Shown piece by piece: positions 38,108-49,600 of a DNA stretch of 64,000 nucleotides (positions are counted from its first letter, which is position 1; each line of letters opens with the position of its first letter). The notes under the pieces were generated by a model, which worked only from the letters and a program-made list of their open reading frames with translations, searched no databases and had not been told where the DNA came from. Source of the DNA: Nautilus pompilius (Eukaryota; Mollusca; Cephalopoda; Nautilida; Nautilidae); assembly GCA_018389105.1 (NCBI GenBank), contig JACATO010000591.1:1-64000 (forward strand), given 5' to 3'. Both the position numbers and the translations under genes were made by a program.

Positions 38108-38579
38108 AATCTACCGATTTTCGCTGCCACCCGGATTGCATAATTACAGGTGTAGCGTGAGTAAACGTTTTTATTTTATTTCGAAAAGATCGTCAATTGT
38201 TCTTGCTCCGGATTTAATTGTTTACAACGGATAACCTCTTTCTCTCCCTCCACCTTTGTTTGTTTTACTGAACAGGCAGAAAAAGAGTACCACTCCACCG
38301 CCGAAGATGACTATTTGCCATGCCGGCACGTGGCTGGTAGCGATGGAAACGACCGAAGTTAGGTTCTGTAGCAAACTTATGACGTCCGTAAGCAGGCACC
38401 GCTGTGCGCGTGTGGGAGTTCTTTTGATTAACCGAATGGGAGCTGTAACTGCAGACTGTCGTGAAGATCAATAGCCGCTTATCTTAGATCAGTTCCAATA
38501 AATGGATTGTTTGTTTTTTTGTTTTTTTTTTCATTCCTCGATGGCGTATTTAGATGCGAGTCCTTTATTCTTCTTCCTG

Positions 38580-39029
38580 TCTGAGTGGACTGCAAGCTCC
38601 TGAATCGGTTCGGGCGACCTCTAAAACAACAACAACAACAGGTACTGAGACCCAATGAACTGATTTATCTGAACCCAGACAGCGGGGTGCGACTCCAGGA
38701 AGTGGGGGGGGGGACGGACTTGGTGAGCGAAACTCCGGAAACTAACGACACACCCACCACCACGTGGTCAAGCTCGTACTGTTGTTTGTTGTCACCCGCG
38801 ACAGGTGACAGGCGAACGGTGGCGAGACCGAATCCAGAAGACAAAGCGCAGCGCGCGGTCCGCGTGCAGACACCGACCGGTGGTGTGCGATCGATGAGGA
38901 GTGATGCGCCGCGCAGGCCGGTAGGTGGGGGTTGTCTGCCCCTTGGCTGGAGGACCAGTTCGTATCTCCGTGACGTGGAGAGCTCTGGCCGGGGAGGAGG
39001 AGGGGGAACGCGTAGGTAGAGCGGCAAGA
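38580..39029 (+). promoter_or_regulatory. CpG-rich 5' region of second transporter gene (promoter/5' UTR)
   Basis: GC- and CpG-rich stretch directly upstream of the start codon at 39030, unlike the AT-rich DNA after 40.4 kb. A frame is open from 38925 (GTG) into the coding exon, but the first in-frame ATG is at 39030. The ORF at 38585-39019 begins at GTG and is probably untranslated leader. No TATA box was identified. Confidence 0.5.
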
Positions 39030-39468
39030 ATGGCCAAGACAAACAACGGTGGTGGTCGGCAGAGGCCCCACAAACTGTACGAGGAGCCCGACGAAGACAG
39101 GATGGACCTGAAGCTGGACAGCATAAACCCCAGACTGAAAACGCCGGCGTTCATCTACGTCTTGACGTTTTTCTCGGCGCTCGGCGGGTTCCTGTTCGGA
39201 TACGACACCGGGGTGATCTCGGGAGCGATGATCCTGCTGCGGAACACCTTCCTGCTGTCGTCCGTGTGGCAGGAGCTCATCGTCAGTGTCACCATCGCCG
39301 CCGCGGCCGCCTTCGCCCTGGTCGGCGGGAGCCTGAACGACCGCCTGGGCCGCCGGCCGGTGATCATGCTGGCGAGCATCGTCTTCACCGTGGGAGCCGC
39401 GTGCATGGGCGTCGCCGGCGACAAGTACGTGCTGCTGGCCGGTCGGATCATCGTGGGCGCCGGAATAG
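39030..39468 (+). CDS. SLC2A13: SLC2A13-like exon 1: N-terminus, TM1-TM4 region of a second gene copy
   Basis: First coding exon of a proton/myo-inositol cotransporter. ATG at 39030 in good context (A at -3, G at +4); donor ATAG/GTGAGT. It encodes 146 codons plus one base (phase 1). A hydrophilic N-terminus (residues 1-38: [22 protein letters not shown]) is followed by TM1 with [20 protein letters not shown] (about 48-67), then [11 protein letters not shown]2, the conserved loop [10 protein letters not shown] (101-110), TM3, and [10 protein letters not shown] at the exon end. Human HMIT has [20 protein letters not shown] and WQELLVS at the same places. The next exon should begin in the IASMTVPVYIAE region; I could not find it before the window ends, 24.5 kb away. 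So this is a second gene copy with a very long first intron, or the displaced first exon of the gene at 1460-11050. Confidence 0.93.
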
Positions 39469-42400
39469 GTGAGTCAGTCTACAACCCTAACCCCCCCCAA
39501 ACCCCATCCCACCATCATCCCGTCTTTCGCCTTCTGTATAGGAAGCTCGGAAGCAGACGACAGGAGAGGCGGGGGGGGATTAGCGAACTTGGTTAGGTGT
39601 TTGTTTGTTTACCCCGACAGCTCAGCGACGGGGGGTCCCTAACACCCGCCCCGCCCCCGCCCCCCCCGGGTAAATGGGGGTGACACGACTACATCTCTCA
39701 CTCAGCTGTCAAAAAACACATCTGAAAGTAAGGATATTTTATCATAAAACGCATCATTTGGATATTCTAAGTAGGTGGGCTACAATGCTGTATTATACTA
39801 GAAATCTAAAGAATCTCTCCCCCCCCCCTTCCCCTTCCCTTAACCCTGGGAACAAGCAGACAGTATCCTCCTCCTCCCTCTCTAATAAAACCACCTGTCC
39901 CCCCCCTGTCTGGGCAGGCAGTGTTTGCAGTTTCTTTTTAAATACAAAATAATAAACGGAACCGATTAGCATTTTCAGTTTAATTTATTTGATATTTATT
40001 TATTTCAATAGAATTTGTTAGGATGTCTGTCTGTGTGTGTTTTCATTATGGTAAAAGAAACTCTTCGGCGGCACCTAGATGACTGTACATCTTAATTACA
40101 TTTGTCCAATTGGTGCCTTTAAGTTGAACCGAAATCTCTGCATCGAAGTTTGCGGATTAAAAAGCAAGCGTAGAAAACTGTTTGCCTTTTCTTTTCTTTT
40201 GCACAAATATTCCTGACAAACGATAAATTGTTCAGGTGCGCGCAGCCACTCGGACGTCCGGAAGAAATCCGGTTGTTTCTCAGGTATCTTATGCCTTAAT
40301 GACAGACACGACAGCTGCTGTAGAGGCGAGTGTGGTTACTCTGGAAGGTGGTTGGGGGGGGGGACCCAAGACTTGAGTTAAAACAAGAAGTTTTTCATCA
40401 CTTAATATGCCGTTAGACCTATTCCAAACTTTTGATCTAAAGATTAATAACAGAATAATAATAATAATAATAAAAACATCTTTAATATTAACTCAAACTA
40501 GTCAGCACCAAATAAGAATCTTCTTCTGTTAGTATTTTAAACAGAATTAATTAATGCGATTGTTTGAAAGAAACAGAAACTTACTGCATAAACCATCAAA
40601 AGTCCACAATTTATCAAATTATTGTAACTTCAAAACCTTGGTAACTATACAATCTCTGTTTAGCTCCTAAATCTCTCTCTGTTGTTCCCGAAAAAGACTG
40701 AGGTGAAAACTCATTTGAAGAGACATTAATATCTTAGAACTTTTGGAAATTACTATTTTAAAAATTGTGTGTTATGGAAACATTACATTATGCCAATATT
40801 TCCATCAGTTGAACAATATTACTGCACTGTAGTTAGTTTTTTTATTCAATATTAAATAATGCATTTATTAGATGTGACCAAAATATAAATTTAACCATAG
40901 GTGCTGGTAACACACAAGTGTAAAATATAATATATAGCAAAACATACTGACAGCATGTGATAATATACAAAAATATGAATTTAAGGATATCAAAATAGGG
41001 TATGATGTGATGCCATTTATCCAGTAAAATTCAGTGGCAATCTACAGATTTGTCACTTGAACATAAAATAGGGTAGTTTGGCAGTCAGTGAACGATAATA
41101 GCCTTGCCTCTCTTTTTCAGCAGCAGTTCACTAGGGTTTGTGCTCCAGGGCGATTTTGTCATGCCACACGCGGCTGGAGTCTATCTCTTGTGTTTATTAC
41201 AGCCACCAATATTACTGCAATGAACTGACCACCTATGTCCCTAGATTTTTTATCCCCTTTCGTATATGCATAACGCAGCTCCTTGACTTGGAAATCATTG
41301 ACCAATTTTGTTAAGGATACAATGTCTTTTATTCCAGTTACTTAGTGTTTCTTTACAAAAAGAAATAAATTTATTATGCCATATTCCAATAACTCCAAAT
41401 ATTTATGCCTGATATAGATTTTTAAAAAAATCATAACTTACAAATGTTCTACTGTTTTGGCTTTTTGTTAGGTAACATTTGAAATCCTAAAACAACTATT
41501 TCTTCCACTCGAGGTGTATCATACATAGGTTTTTACATACTCATACACACTTATATAAGTACATTTGGATGTTGTATATATTTAAACCATTTGAAGAGAG
41601 CTTATATATTTCTTGTGAATGTAGTATTTAGCACCATTTGGGGTAGGAGGAAAAACTCTTCGTAAGTAAGTCATATTTTAAGTTGTTTTGGTGACTTTTG
41701 AAAATGTAGCAATGCTGCTGTTCGGTTGGTAGCATTTTGATTTGTGTGTTTGCTTGGAAGAGAAATTTAAAGATGACCTCCTTGATTCTAATGAAATAAC
41801 AGGCTGATTTTTGTGCACTTTTTCTAACAATATAAATTAAACAAGATGTGCTACATACTGTTTCCAAGGAATGAATAAATTAGCAACAATGCAGACATTT
41901 TAAAAAGCTTTTAAGAAGGGGACTTATTTTAATGATGAAAAATCAACATAAACATGGAATGTAAAAATTAATGAAAAATGCATTAGATTGATGGAGACTT
42001 TCAACTGATTCTATTATTGGTGCTCTTGATATGTGCAGTAGTTGAAGTGCGAGATCAATGCAACAACCCGTTGATTTGGGTGAAGGTCATAATACAAAGA
42101 ATCTTTCTGATGAGTAGTTGAAAAAAAACTGCCATATAGTTTAAAAACAAGAAAAATAAATGTAATTTTCATTTACTAAGCCATAATCATAAGTGAAGCT
42201 CTGTTCTTTCTCTAATGAGATTAATAGTAGTAGCCTGTGAGCTTGCTTAATTATACTGGTACAGTCTTACAATGCCTCTTAACCTTTTCCAAAACCATTA
42301 TTAAACATTAAACACTCTTCTGTGCAATTATTTATATGAAAGAAAAATCATCTTTTTTTGAAAATTTAAACATTAGTATAAACTAAGCAAGAACAACAAA

Positions 42401-43544
42401 AATGAAATATGTAAATAAAAGTATTCATGGTAATTCCTTCATTTGCTTGTTCTATAGTTGTAATAAAATCACAAACTGGTATGAATATTAAAATCGTTTG
42501 GGAAATGAAATGCTTGAAACTTCTTTTTTTATGTAATTCAGCATCTTTAAAAAAAATCAAATAAATTTTCAGTTTTGAAAAATCACATAAGATATATCTA
42601 GTTGCTGAGAGTGTAGAATAAATACAACGAGTTTTTCTGCCTTTGTTTGAAGAAGATATTTAAGTTACCATAGTGATATATGCTTGAATACATTCTCAGC
42701 TATTTGTAAATAATAAATATTACTGAATCAATATCGTTATTGTTGATAACTAGACTCTTTGGTTGTCTGATGGATCTGTGTCAGTGTCAGCATATCTGGA
42801 AAAAAATTGGCTTACAAAATTTAGATTTGCTCGTTTTGTAACATTTTCTTTTTTTAATATTGTAATTATATTCTAGTGTTTAATGTCAAGGGTACACCAT
42901 TTAAAAATTTCATCACTACTTTGATTTTTTATAAACAATATTAAGAGTTTATAAACTGATTACAGAATTTGTTCAAACTATCTTTTTTGGTTATTCTTCT
43001 CATTTTCATCACATTGCATTGGAGTGTCAGTCACTGCGTGTCATCCTGCTTTGTAGTTTTATCATGACATTGCATCCTTTTGTTTTCTGTGGTGTGGCTA
43101 CAAGGCAGAATAGTGGTAAAAAGAGAAAAAAACCTTAGAATTCTAAAATATTTCTATTGCTTGTCTTTCATTATGTCTCCACTATAGAGGTGGGTTGTGT
43201 ATATACATGTATGTATGTATGTAGGCTTACATTCATAAAAATTATAGTCAAAAGATATTTTTGTAGAGTACTTCATAATCAGTCTTCAGATAAACTTTAT
43301 CAGAATCTGCTAAGATGAACTTATTCATAAGAGGTGTTCTAATGATAAATATGAAAACATTTGTAACTTATTTTATCTTGTAGGAATTATAATTTAAAAA
43401 ACTATGAAGTGGCATTAATACACTATATTGTTTGTCCTAATGTACTTCCCCAGTTACTGGAATTGCTGATCCCTAATTTTGTCACAAGATCAGGGATCAT
43501 ACACTTACATACTGTTACACAACCATTTCCCAGTGTGGGAGGCC
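39469..43544 (+). other. Presumed intron 1 of second transporter gene; CpG content drops near 40.4 kb
   Basis: Starts with the GTGAGT donor. The first ~900 bp remain CpG-rich with many C and G homopolymers. After about 40.41 kb the sequence is AT-rich and CpG is rare. No further exon was recognised. Confidence 0.6.
39645..39670 (-). other. Potential G-quadruplex (minus strand) / i-motif (plus strand)
   Basis: The plus strand has C runs of 3, 4, 5 and 8 separated by single G bases. The minus strand therefore has four G runs with one-base loops, a standard strong quadruplex pattern, about 180 bp downstream of the exon 1 donor. Confidence 0.6.
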
Positions 43545-43672
43545 ATGATTGAAAAACCCTGCCAGAACTTTTTCATGTCTAGATGTGGGAGGAAGGCCAT
43601 GCCAGGAAGGTAAGCTAAACTGAGCTTGTCCAGATCAGAATTCAAACCTGTGCTCTTAGCCATAGTAGAGTA
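43545..43672 (-). mobile_element. SINE-like element, minus strand
   Basis: Read on the minus strand: a head with TATGGCTAAGAGCACAGG and GGTTTGAATTCTGA (box A- and box B-like), then CTTCCTCCCACATCTAGA and AGTTCTGGCAGGGTTTTTC. The tail aligns with the copy at 7439-7560 (CTTCCTCCCACATCTAAA, AATTCGGGTAGGAATTTTC). Ends and target duplications are not defined. Confidence 0.5.
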
Positions 43673-46600
43673 GTTTAACTAATGGAATACTGCAGAATAC
43701 ATTTTTTTACATAATACTGTTTTTCTAAATTGCTTTGAAAAAAAATTTTTTTGTTACATCATAATTATAAAATCACAAGCTTCAGATAAATCCTAGTCCC
43801 AAATTGCTATGTTTCTTTCTTTCTTTCTTAATTTAAAATGAAGTAAAATTCTTTTATCAAAAGAATCAAGATTGTGTGATCAGTTACTGTAGCTAAAATA
43901 GCTAACTCTGCTTCATGCTGTTTTCGAGAGCAAACTGTTTTATTGATGTGGGGCTTTGCCCCTATTTCTATAACTACAACAATATACACAGTAAACCACT
44001 CCTTGATTATCTATCAGAATTGGTTTTCCTTGCATCATATAGCTTGATTCATAAGATTTTGAAAATAATTGCTATACATACATGTTAATTTCTTATTTTA
44101 AAATAGTTAGAAATTTGGTAAACTGGATGTTGTTTTTCCCTTTCCTCTGGCATGGTTTAACTTGTTATTTTTATTTGGTAATTTTTCTCTGCATATAATT
44201 GACTTGCTTCATCAGGGTCATAGTCAATTACCGACAGAAATAGCTGGAATATCAGCATCTTTACCTAGGGGCTTAAATTTTAAAAAAAAGCAAAAAGTAA
44301 CTATAATTTTAAAGACATTTTTTAAAAGAATTGAAGTATTTCTCAAACAGAATTTGATAAGTAAATTATTTTCAGAAATTATGAATGCTAAAGTAATTAG
44401 ATCTTTTCGATGAAACAGTCTGAGTTCTATAGAATTTTATATTGAAATCGTGGAATGTTTATCGGACAAAAGAACAAGTGCGATGTTACTGCTTCACACG
44501 GGCAATATTTTCACATTCTGTTAAAGAGATCAAGTCAGCATTTTAAAAACATGTTACACTTACGTGTTTTTTTAGTATCTCAAGATACACACACAACATA
44601 TCATTCTACTTGTGACAAAGGGTACTGACTCAGTTACAGGTATTGCAGCGAGTTCTGTAGCAAAACATCGATGTTACACCTGTGTTCAACTATGTGACAT
44701 TTATGAATTAAACTGTACAACAGTCTAGTATTTGGTGTTCTTATTGGTGTGGTGTCCTTGATCAGGTGCTTAAACGTTCAGTAAGAAACACTTATATCTC
44801 AGAGCATGAAGCACCACCACTGCCTGACCACACTCTGGCTAACAATAGCCAGGAATTCGCGATTCTAGCTTTACAAATCTTTATTGGTTGAAAACCTGGA
44901 AATTGGTAAAATTCCAACAGTATTGATTTGATTAATGTGAATCTATCTCTTTTTGTTGTCACTTTTATTGAACTAAATCTGCAGTCAGATTCATTATTCT
45001 CCCAACCACCTGATATAAAAGCTTTCTATTTTATAAAGAGAATTTGCTGCTGTGTTCTTTTTTTGTTTCTTTCTGATTTCTGTTGATGTTGGTTGTTTTC
45101 CCAAGAGTTTAAATTTAAACATTATTACTTCCCCATCTTCCTTTGTTCTGTATTTAGCTTTATTCTTAAGTCTTTTTTTAAAAAAAAAATGTATTAATTT
45201 TGAGAGAGGAAACAAATATAAAAATTATTTTATATAGTTATAAACAAAGCACGATCTCCACAAACTGAGTTTTATTCAATAACTAAATAAAAATAAAAAA
45301 AAATTACATTGAAGTTAAAAATAAATACATAAAACAAGACTTAATCTTAGCTTTCTATATTATTAAACAGTAGTCGTCATTCCAGTGGATAGTTGACAAA
45401 TATTTGAAATCCAGATCTAAATGAATTATCAGTTTAATCTTTCAAACTTGAATAAGACCCAACAGTGTTAGTAGAAATGGGGACCACGATTTTCATACGG
45501 TTGGAAAAATTTAGTTTACTCTGCAGAACAAAAATTCATGGAGTTGGAACATTTTGTTTACACTTAATTAAATTCTTTTCCTATGTCCAGCTCACTCTGT
45601 AACTTTTTAATTTTTTGGATATATTTTTTGTTTTGTTTTATTGCTTTGACAGGTAAATAGACTCATTATTTTCATAACTTATGGTGTTTTATTTCTGTTT
45701 AACAGTTATACAGTGAGAAAGTTGGAAGAACTCATCAAATGGAGAACTGTTACCAAAAATGCCCCACAGTTGCTCTCACTATTCATAGTATCTCCATTCC
45801 ATACTCTTTAAAGCAATACCATTGTTGTCTTTATTTTCTTTCTGTTTTTATTCTGCAGTTAGCATAGCAACAAAGGCAAAAGACAAATGGTATTAGCTGG
45901 AAACTGATGGTTACTGTACAAACCTTTTGAAAGTTTATGATATGGAACTATTTTTTCTGAAAATTCTGCAACTTAAAGATTAAATCTTTCTTGTTATGGA
46001 ATGATGTTACTGCACTTGGGGCATTCCCATACATGCTTGGTCCTTCCCCACAGTATGTACTACAGCATCTGCAGGAGACCTGCAGCCAGGATCCTGTCCA
46101 TTATCGCTGCAGCAATATCCTGAAGTGAGCTAGTTTCAGTGACCCTAGGCTGAAGCAGTTCTATACAGGTGCCACTCCACTGCCAGGCTCCCCAGAGGCA
46201 TTGCTGTAAGTCAGACAGTAACATGTATCCATGCAAATTGTGGTTGCTTAACTGATAAATTTGTAATGCTTTTTTTATCTTTGAGTTTTTGGGACAGTTG
46301 AAACCAAGGTAAGTTTTAAATTTCCTGGTGTACTATAAACACCTGGGAAAGTGAAAAACTCAGCTTTAATGACTAAGGAGCATAAAATAAGATTTTCTCA
46401 GAATTAAGTAATGAAGAAATACTTTTCTAAAAATATTCTCATGAAACCTTAGACTTCTAAAATATGTTCTTTTTCTAAAATACCAGAGCAGCCATATTTT
46501 ACTTTATCTAAAGCCTTTATTTTATTTTATTTTGGTAAATGAAGGTTTTTACTAGGGTTTCTCTTAGAAGTTTCTTGTCCTCTGCTAGGAAAAGAATCTC

Positions 46601-49600
46601 AACAAATTCTTTATATTTCAGCAGAGATTCCATGTGCAGTGGTGGTTTGTGATTAGAATATTTATGAAACTGAAATATATAGCATATCTTTTATTTATGG
46701 GAAAATCTTTCTTTGGAAACTCTGATAATCTGAAGATTTGTTGCTTAGCAAAATGTTTTCACTTTGTTTTTTTTTTTAATGTAAATGTGCAGCTTTGTAG
46801 TTTGTATGATAACCGAAATGTATCTGATACTGAATAATAAATAAACAGAATAAATAGTTTGGAAATAACATCTTGTAGGTGGTTGCTATTACTAAACTGA
46901 GCTGATTAATGCCATTTTTTTCATCAGTAAATAATTTTGTCTGGTGAAAGATGATAAATAAGTAAATAAATAAGAGAAGAGTAGCATACTTATTAAATTG
47001 CATAAAATATTTTTGCTGTTTTTTTCTTTATTTAAGTTATAGAAGATATGCTAAACTGGTATATCTTTAAAAAAAAAAATAATTAGTAGCTAGAACTTTT
47101 CCAACAAATTACTAAACATTGAAGTTTTTGGCTTTAGAGATCAACCTTCAGGAGTGAACATGTGACTGCAGCAGCCTCATGTTGTTGGTTGGACAGTATA
47201 GCAGTGAGTGGCCTTTTGGACTGTGCTCTCATGTTTAGTCTTGCCTACTTCTAATTTGTTTGTAAATAGAATGTTTTAATTGAGGTTTTTATCAGTCTTT
47301 TTGTGATTATAAAGTAATTGTTTCTGCAGGGCTGTTTGTCTCTTACTGATGGTGGCAGTATCATCAAGAGAATGCAGCAGTGGGTGCAGTGTCTTTGGCA
47401 GTAAATGGAATGGTCAGGGTTATGGAAGCTGAACCTTCTAGCTGAGCAATTAGACAGACAGACAGACAAACCTTTTTATGTACAGTACAAAGTGGAAAAA
47501 AAAAATGATATTGAAATATTTAATAGAACATTTCTTAGTATACATATATGGTTTAATTGGTGAGATATAGGAAGACTTTAGAACAGTGGAATTGATTGTT
47601 GTTTTGTATCTGTTTTTTTGGAGCTGTTGGACAGAGTCACAGTTGGTAGTAAATTACCCATGGTTATGTTTCAAGGTCTTTTTTGTTGGATTGAGTTAGG
47701 AGTAGAAATCCGTCAAAGCTGAGAACAGGGTGTGCATAGAATGTTTGGTGAGGTAGTTTGGGAAGGAATATTTTACGAGTAGAATGTGTCAGGTTCTTTT
47801 TTCAAAAATAGTTATTTTGAAATACAGTTGACTATAGGATTGAAGAGTTTACCTATCAATTAGGAAGCAGGAGTTGGAGTTGCCTAGCTACAGGAACTGA
47901 CCCACAAAAAAATCTACTGGGTCTGTGACTGTAGTTTTTTTCTACCAGGTTATTTGGTGATTAGAATCATTTTATACAGAGTGTTCTCTACAATGATGTA
48001 TCCTAACCTTAGCTCTCTGAAGGCACTTTGCATTATTTAGAGAAGTGTAACAATGCTATTGAGATGTTATTATTATTAAAAGCTTTAAGCATTTAAATAT
48101 AGTACACAAAATTTTGTTTATTTAAAAAATAAAAGTCATTGGTTATTAATTTAGTGTCCAAGGATTGTAGATTGTAAAAGATGATTGTTCAACAAAATTT
48201 TTTACTAGAGACTGGATTAATTCTGCCTCTTCTAAACATGGCTTTGTCTAGGTATTTGCTTTCTCCAGCAATCTACTGCTGAAGGGATATTCTGGTCCTC
48301 AACTGCAAACCAAAGTCTAACATTTTTGCATTGCTTGTTAGTGTCATACAACTGTTCCTTTCTCTTAGTATTTTTGGTTCTGAAAGAGAGAGTTAAAGTA
48401 ACTAGATAATAAGCAAGTAAATCTCAGACAGTAAGTATATGTTGGTATTCATGTAATTTTTAGTTTGCTACATCACATACCTTCTATTTCTTACATATCT
48501 ACACCCACTTTCCAGATGTCTTTACTGTAAATATTTTGATGAATGTCATTTACGCAGCAGGGTGATATTTTCATTTTTTATCTCTCATACATACCTAACT
48601 TGGATTATACCATTATTTTAGTCAGTTCAAACTATGTTTTATATTAATCCATTTGTGTAATTACAGAAAGTTTTCCAAAAGCAGTCTCAGATGTGATGAA
48701 TATAGCTAATCACCAATATTGCATTGACTCAGAGATGCTTACTGTATGCATCCATCTTATTTGTTAACCATGTGAATATCCCTTGGGTGTTTCTATAGTA
48801 CATTTGTCTTAAGCTGAAGCTCACTCATCGACTACAAGATACTTTTTCTAAATTTAATTATTTTATGTTTAATTTGTGATGACTATATATTTGGTCATGC
48901 TAAAATCCATTATCTTTAGAAGATTATTTTGATAGCTACATCTTCTATATGACAATGAGATTATAAATTCTTTATTACCTCTCCAAAAAAAAGAAGAAAA
49001 TTTCATATTTTTAGATTTTCATGAATGACAAAATTCATGCATTTTTTGTTGGAATTGGTAAGAGATGAATTTCAAAGATTTTAAGTAATTGGTAATCTTT
49101 TAAAATAAAACAATAATAATCAGAAATGAATTTCTTTATCATAGTTTGTCTGTGTTAAGATTCAGAGAGAAATAGAGTGATCACAGTAAGTTTAAGAGAT
49201 AAATAGAAATATCTCATTACTTCAGAATTTTTGCTTGCATCATTACTTGATATGAATGATTTTATTACAGTTGCCATGAATGTTTTAATTTTGGTTAATA
49301 GATTCTAAAGCAAAATATTTATTAAATATTCTGTTAAAATGTATTCACTTTATGGAAATTGAGAAAAAAAAAAGTTTTTAATTTTACAAGAATATTCTAC
49401 CATTTGGTGAGATTCTGGATTTGCATAATCTTGTTAATATTCTAATCAACAAAGATTAATTATTGTTTTATGTACAACCTATATAAAACCTTATACCTGT
49501 TATCAGAATGGTTATAAATAAATATATATATATAGTTGATATAATCAATATCTTTTCTAAATATAAGAGGGCTTTTGGAGATTTTTTTAAAGGAGAGGTC

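Noticed and set aside
38585-39019. 144-codon ORF upstream of the second transporter exon
   Set aside because: It starts at GTG, has opposing ORFs on the minus strand, is low in conserved features, and lies in the expected CpG-rich leader of the 39030 exon. High GC lowers stop frequency.
38925-39029. Upstream extension of the second transporter exon ([10 protein letters not shown]...)
   Set aside because: The in-frame opening codon is GTG, not ATG. The family N-terminus is variable, but the ATG at 39030 has a good start context.
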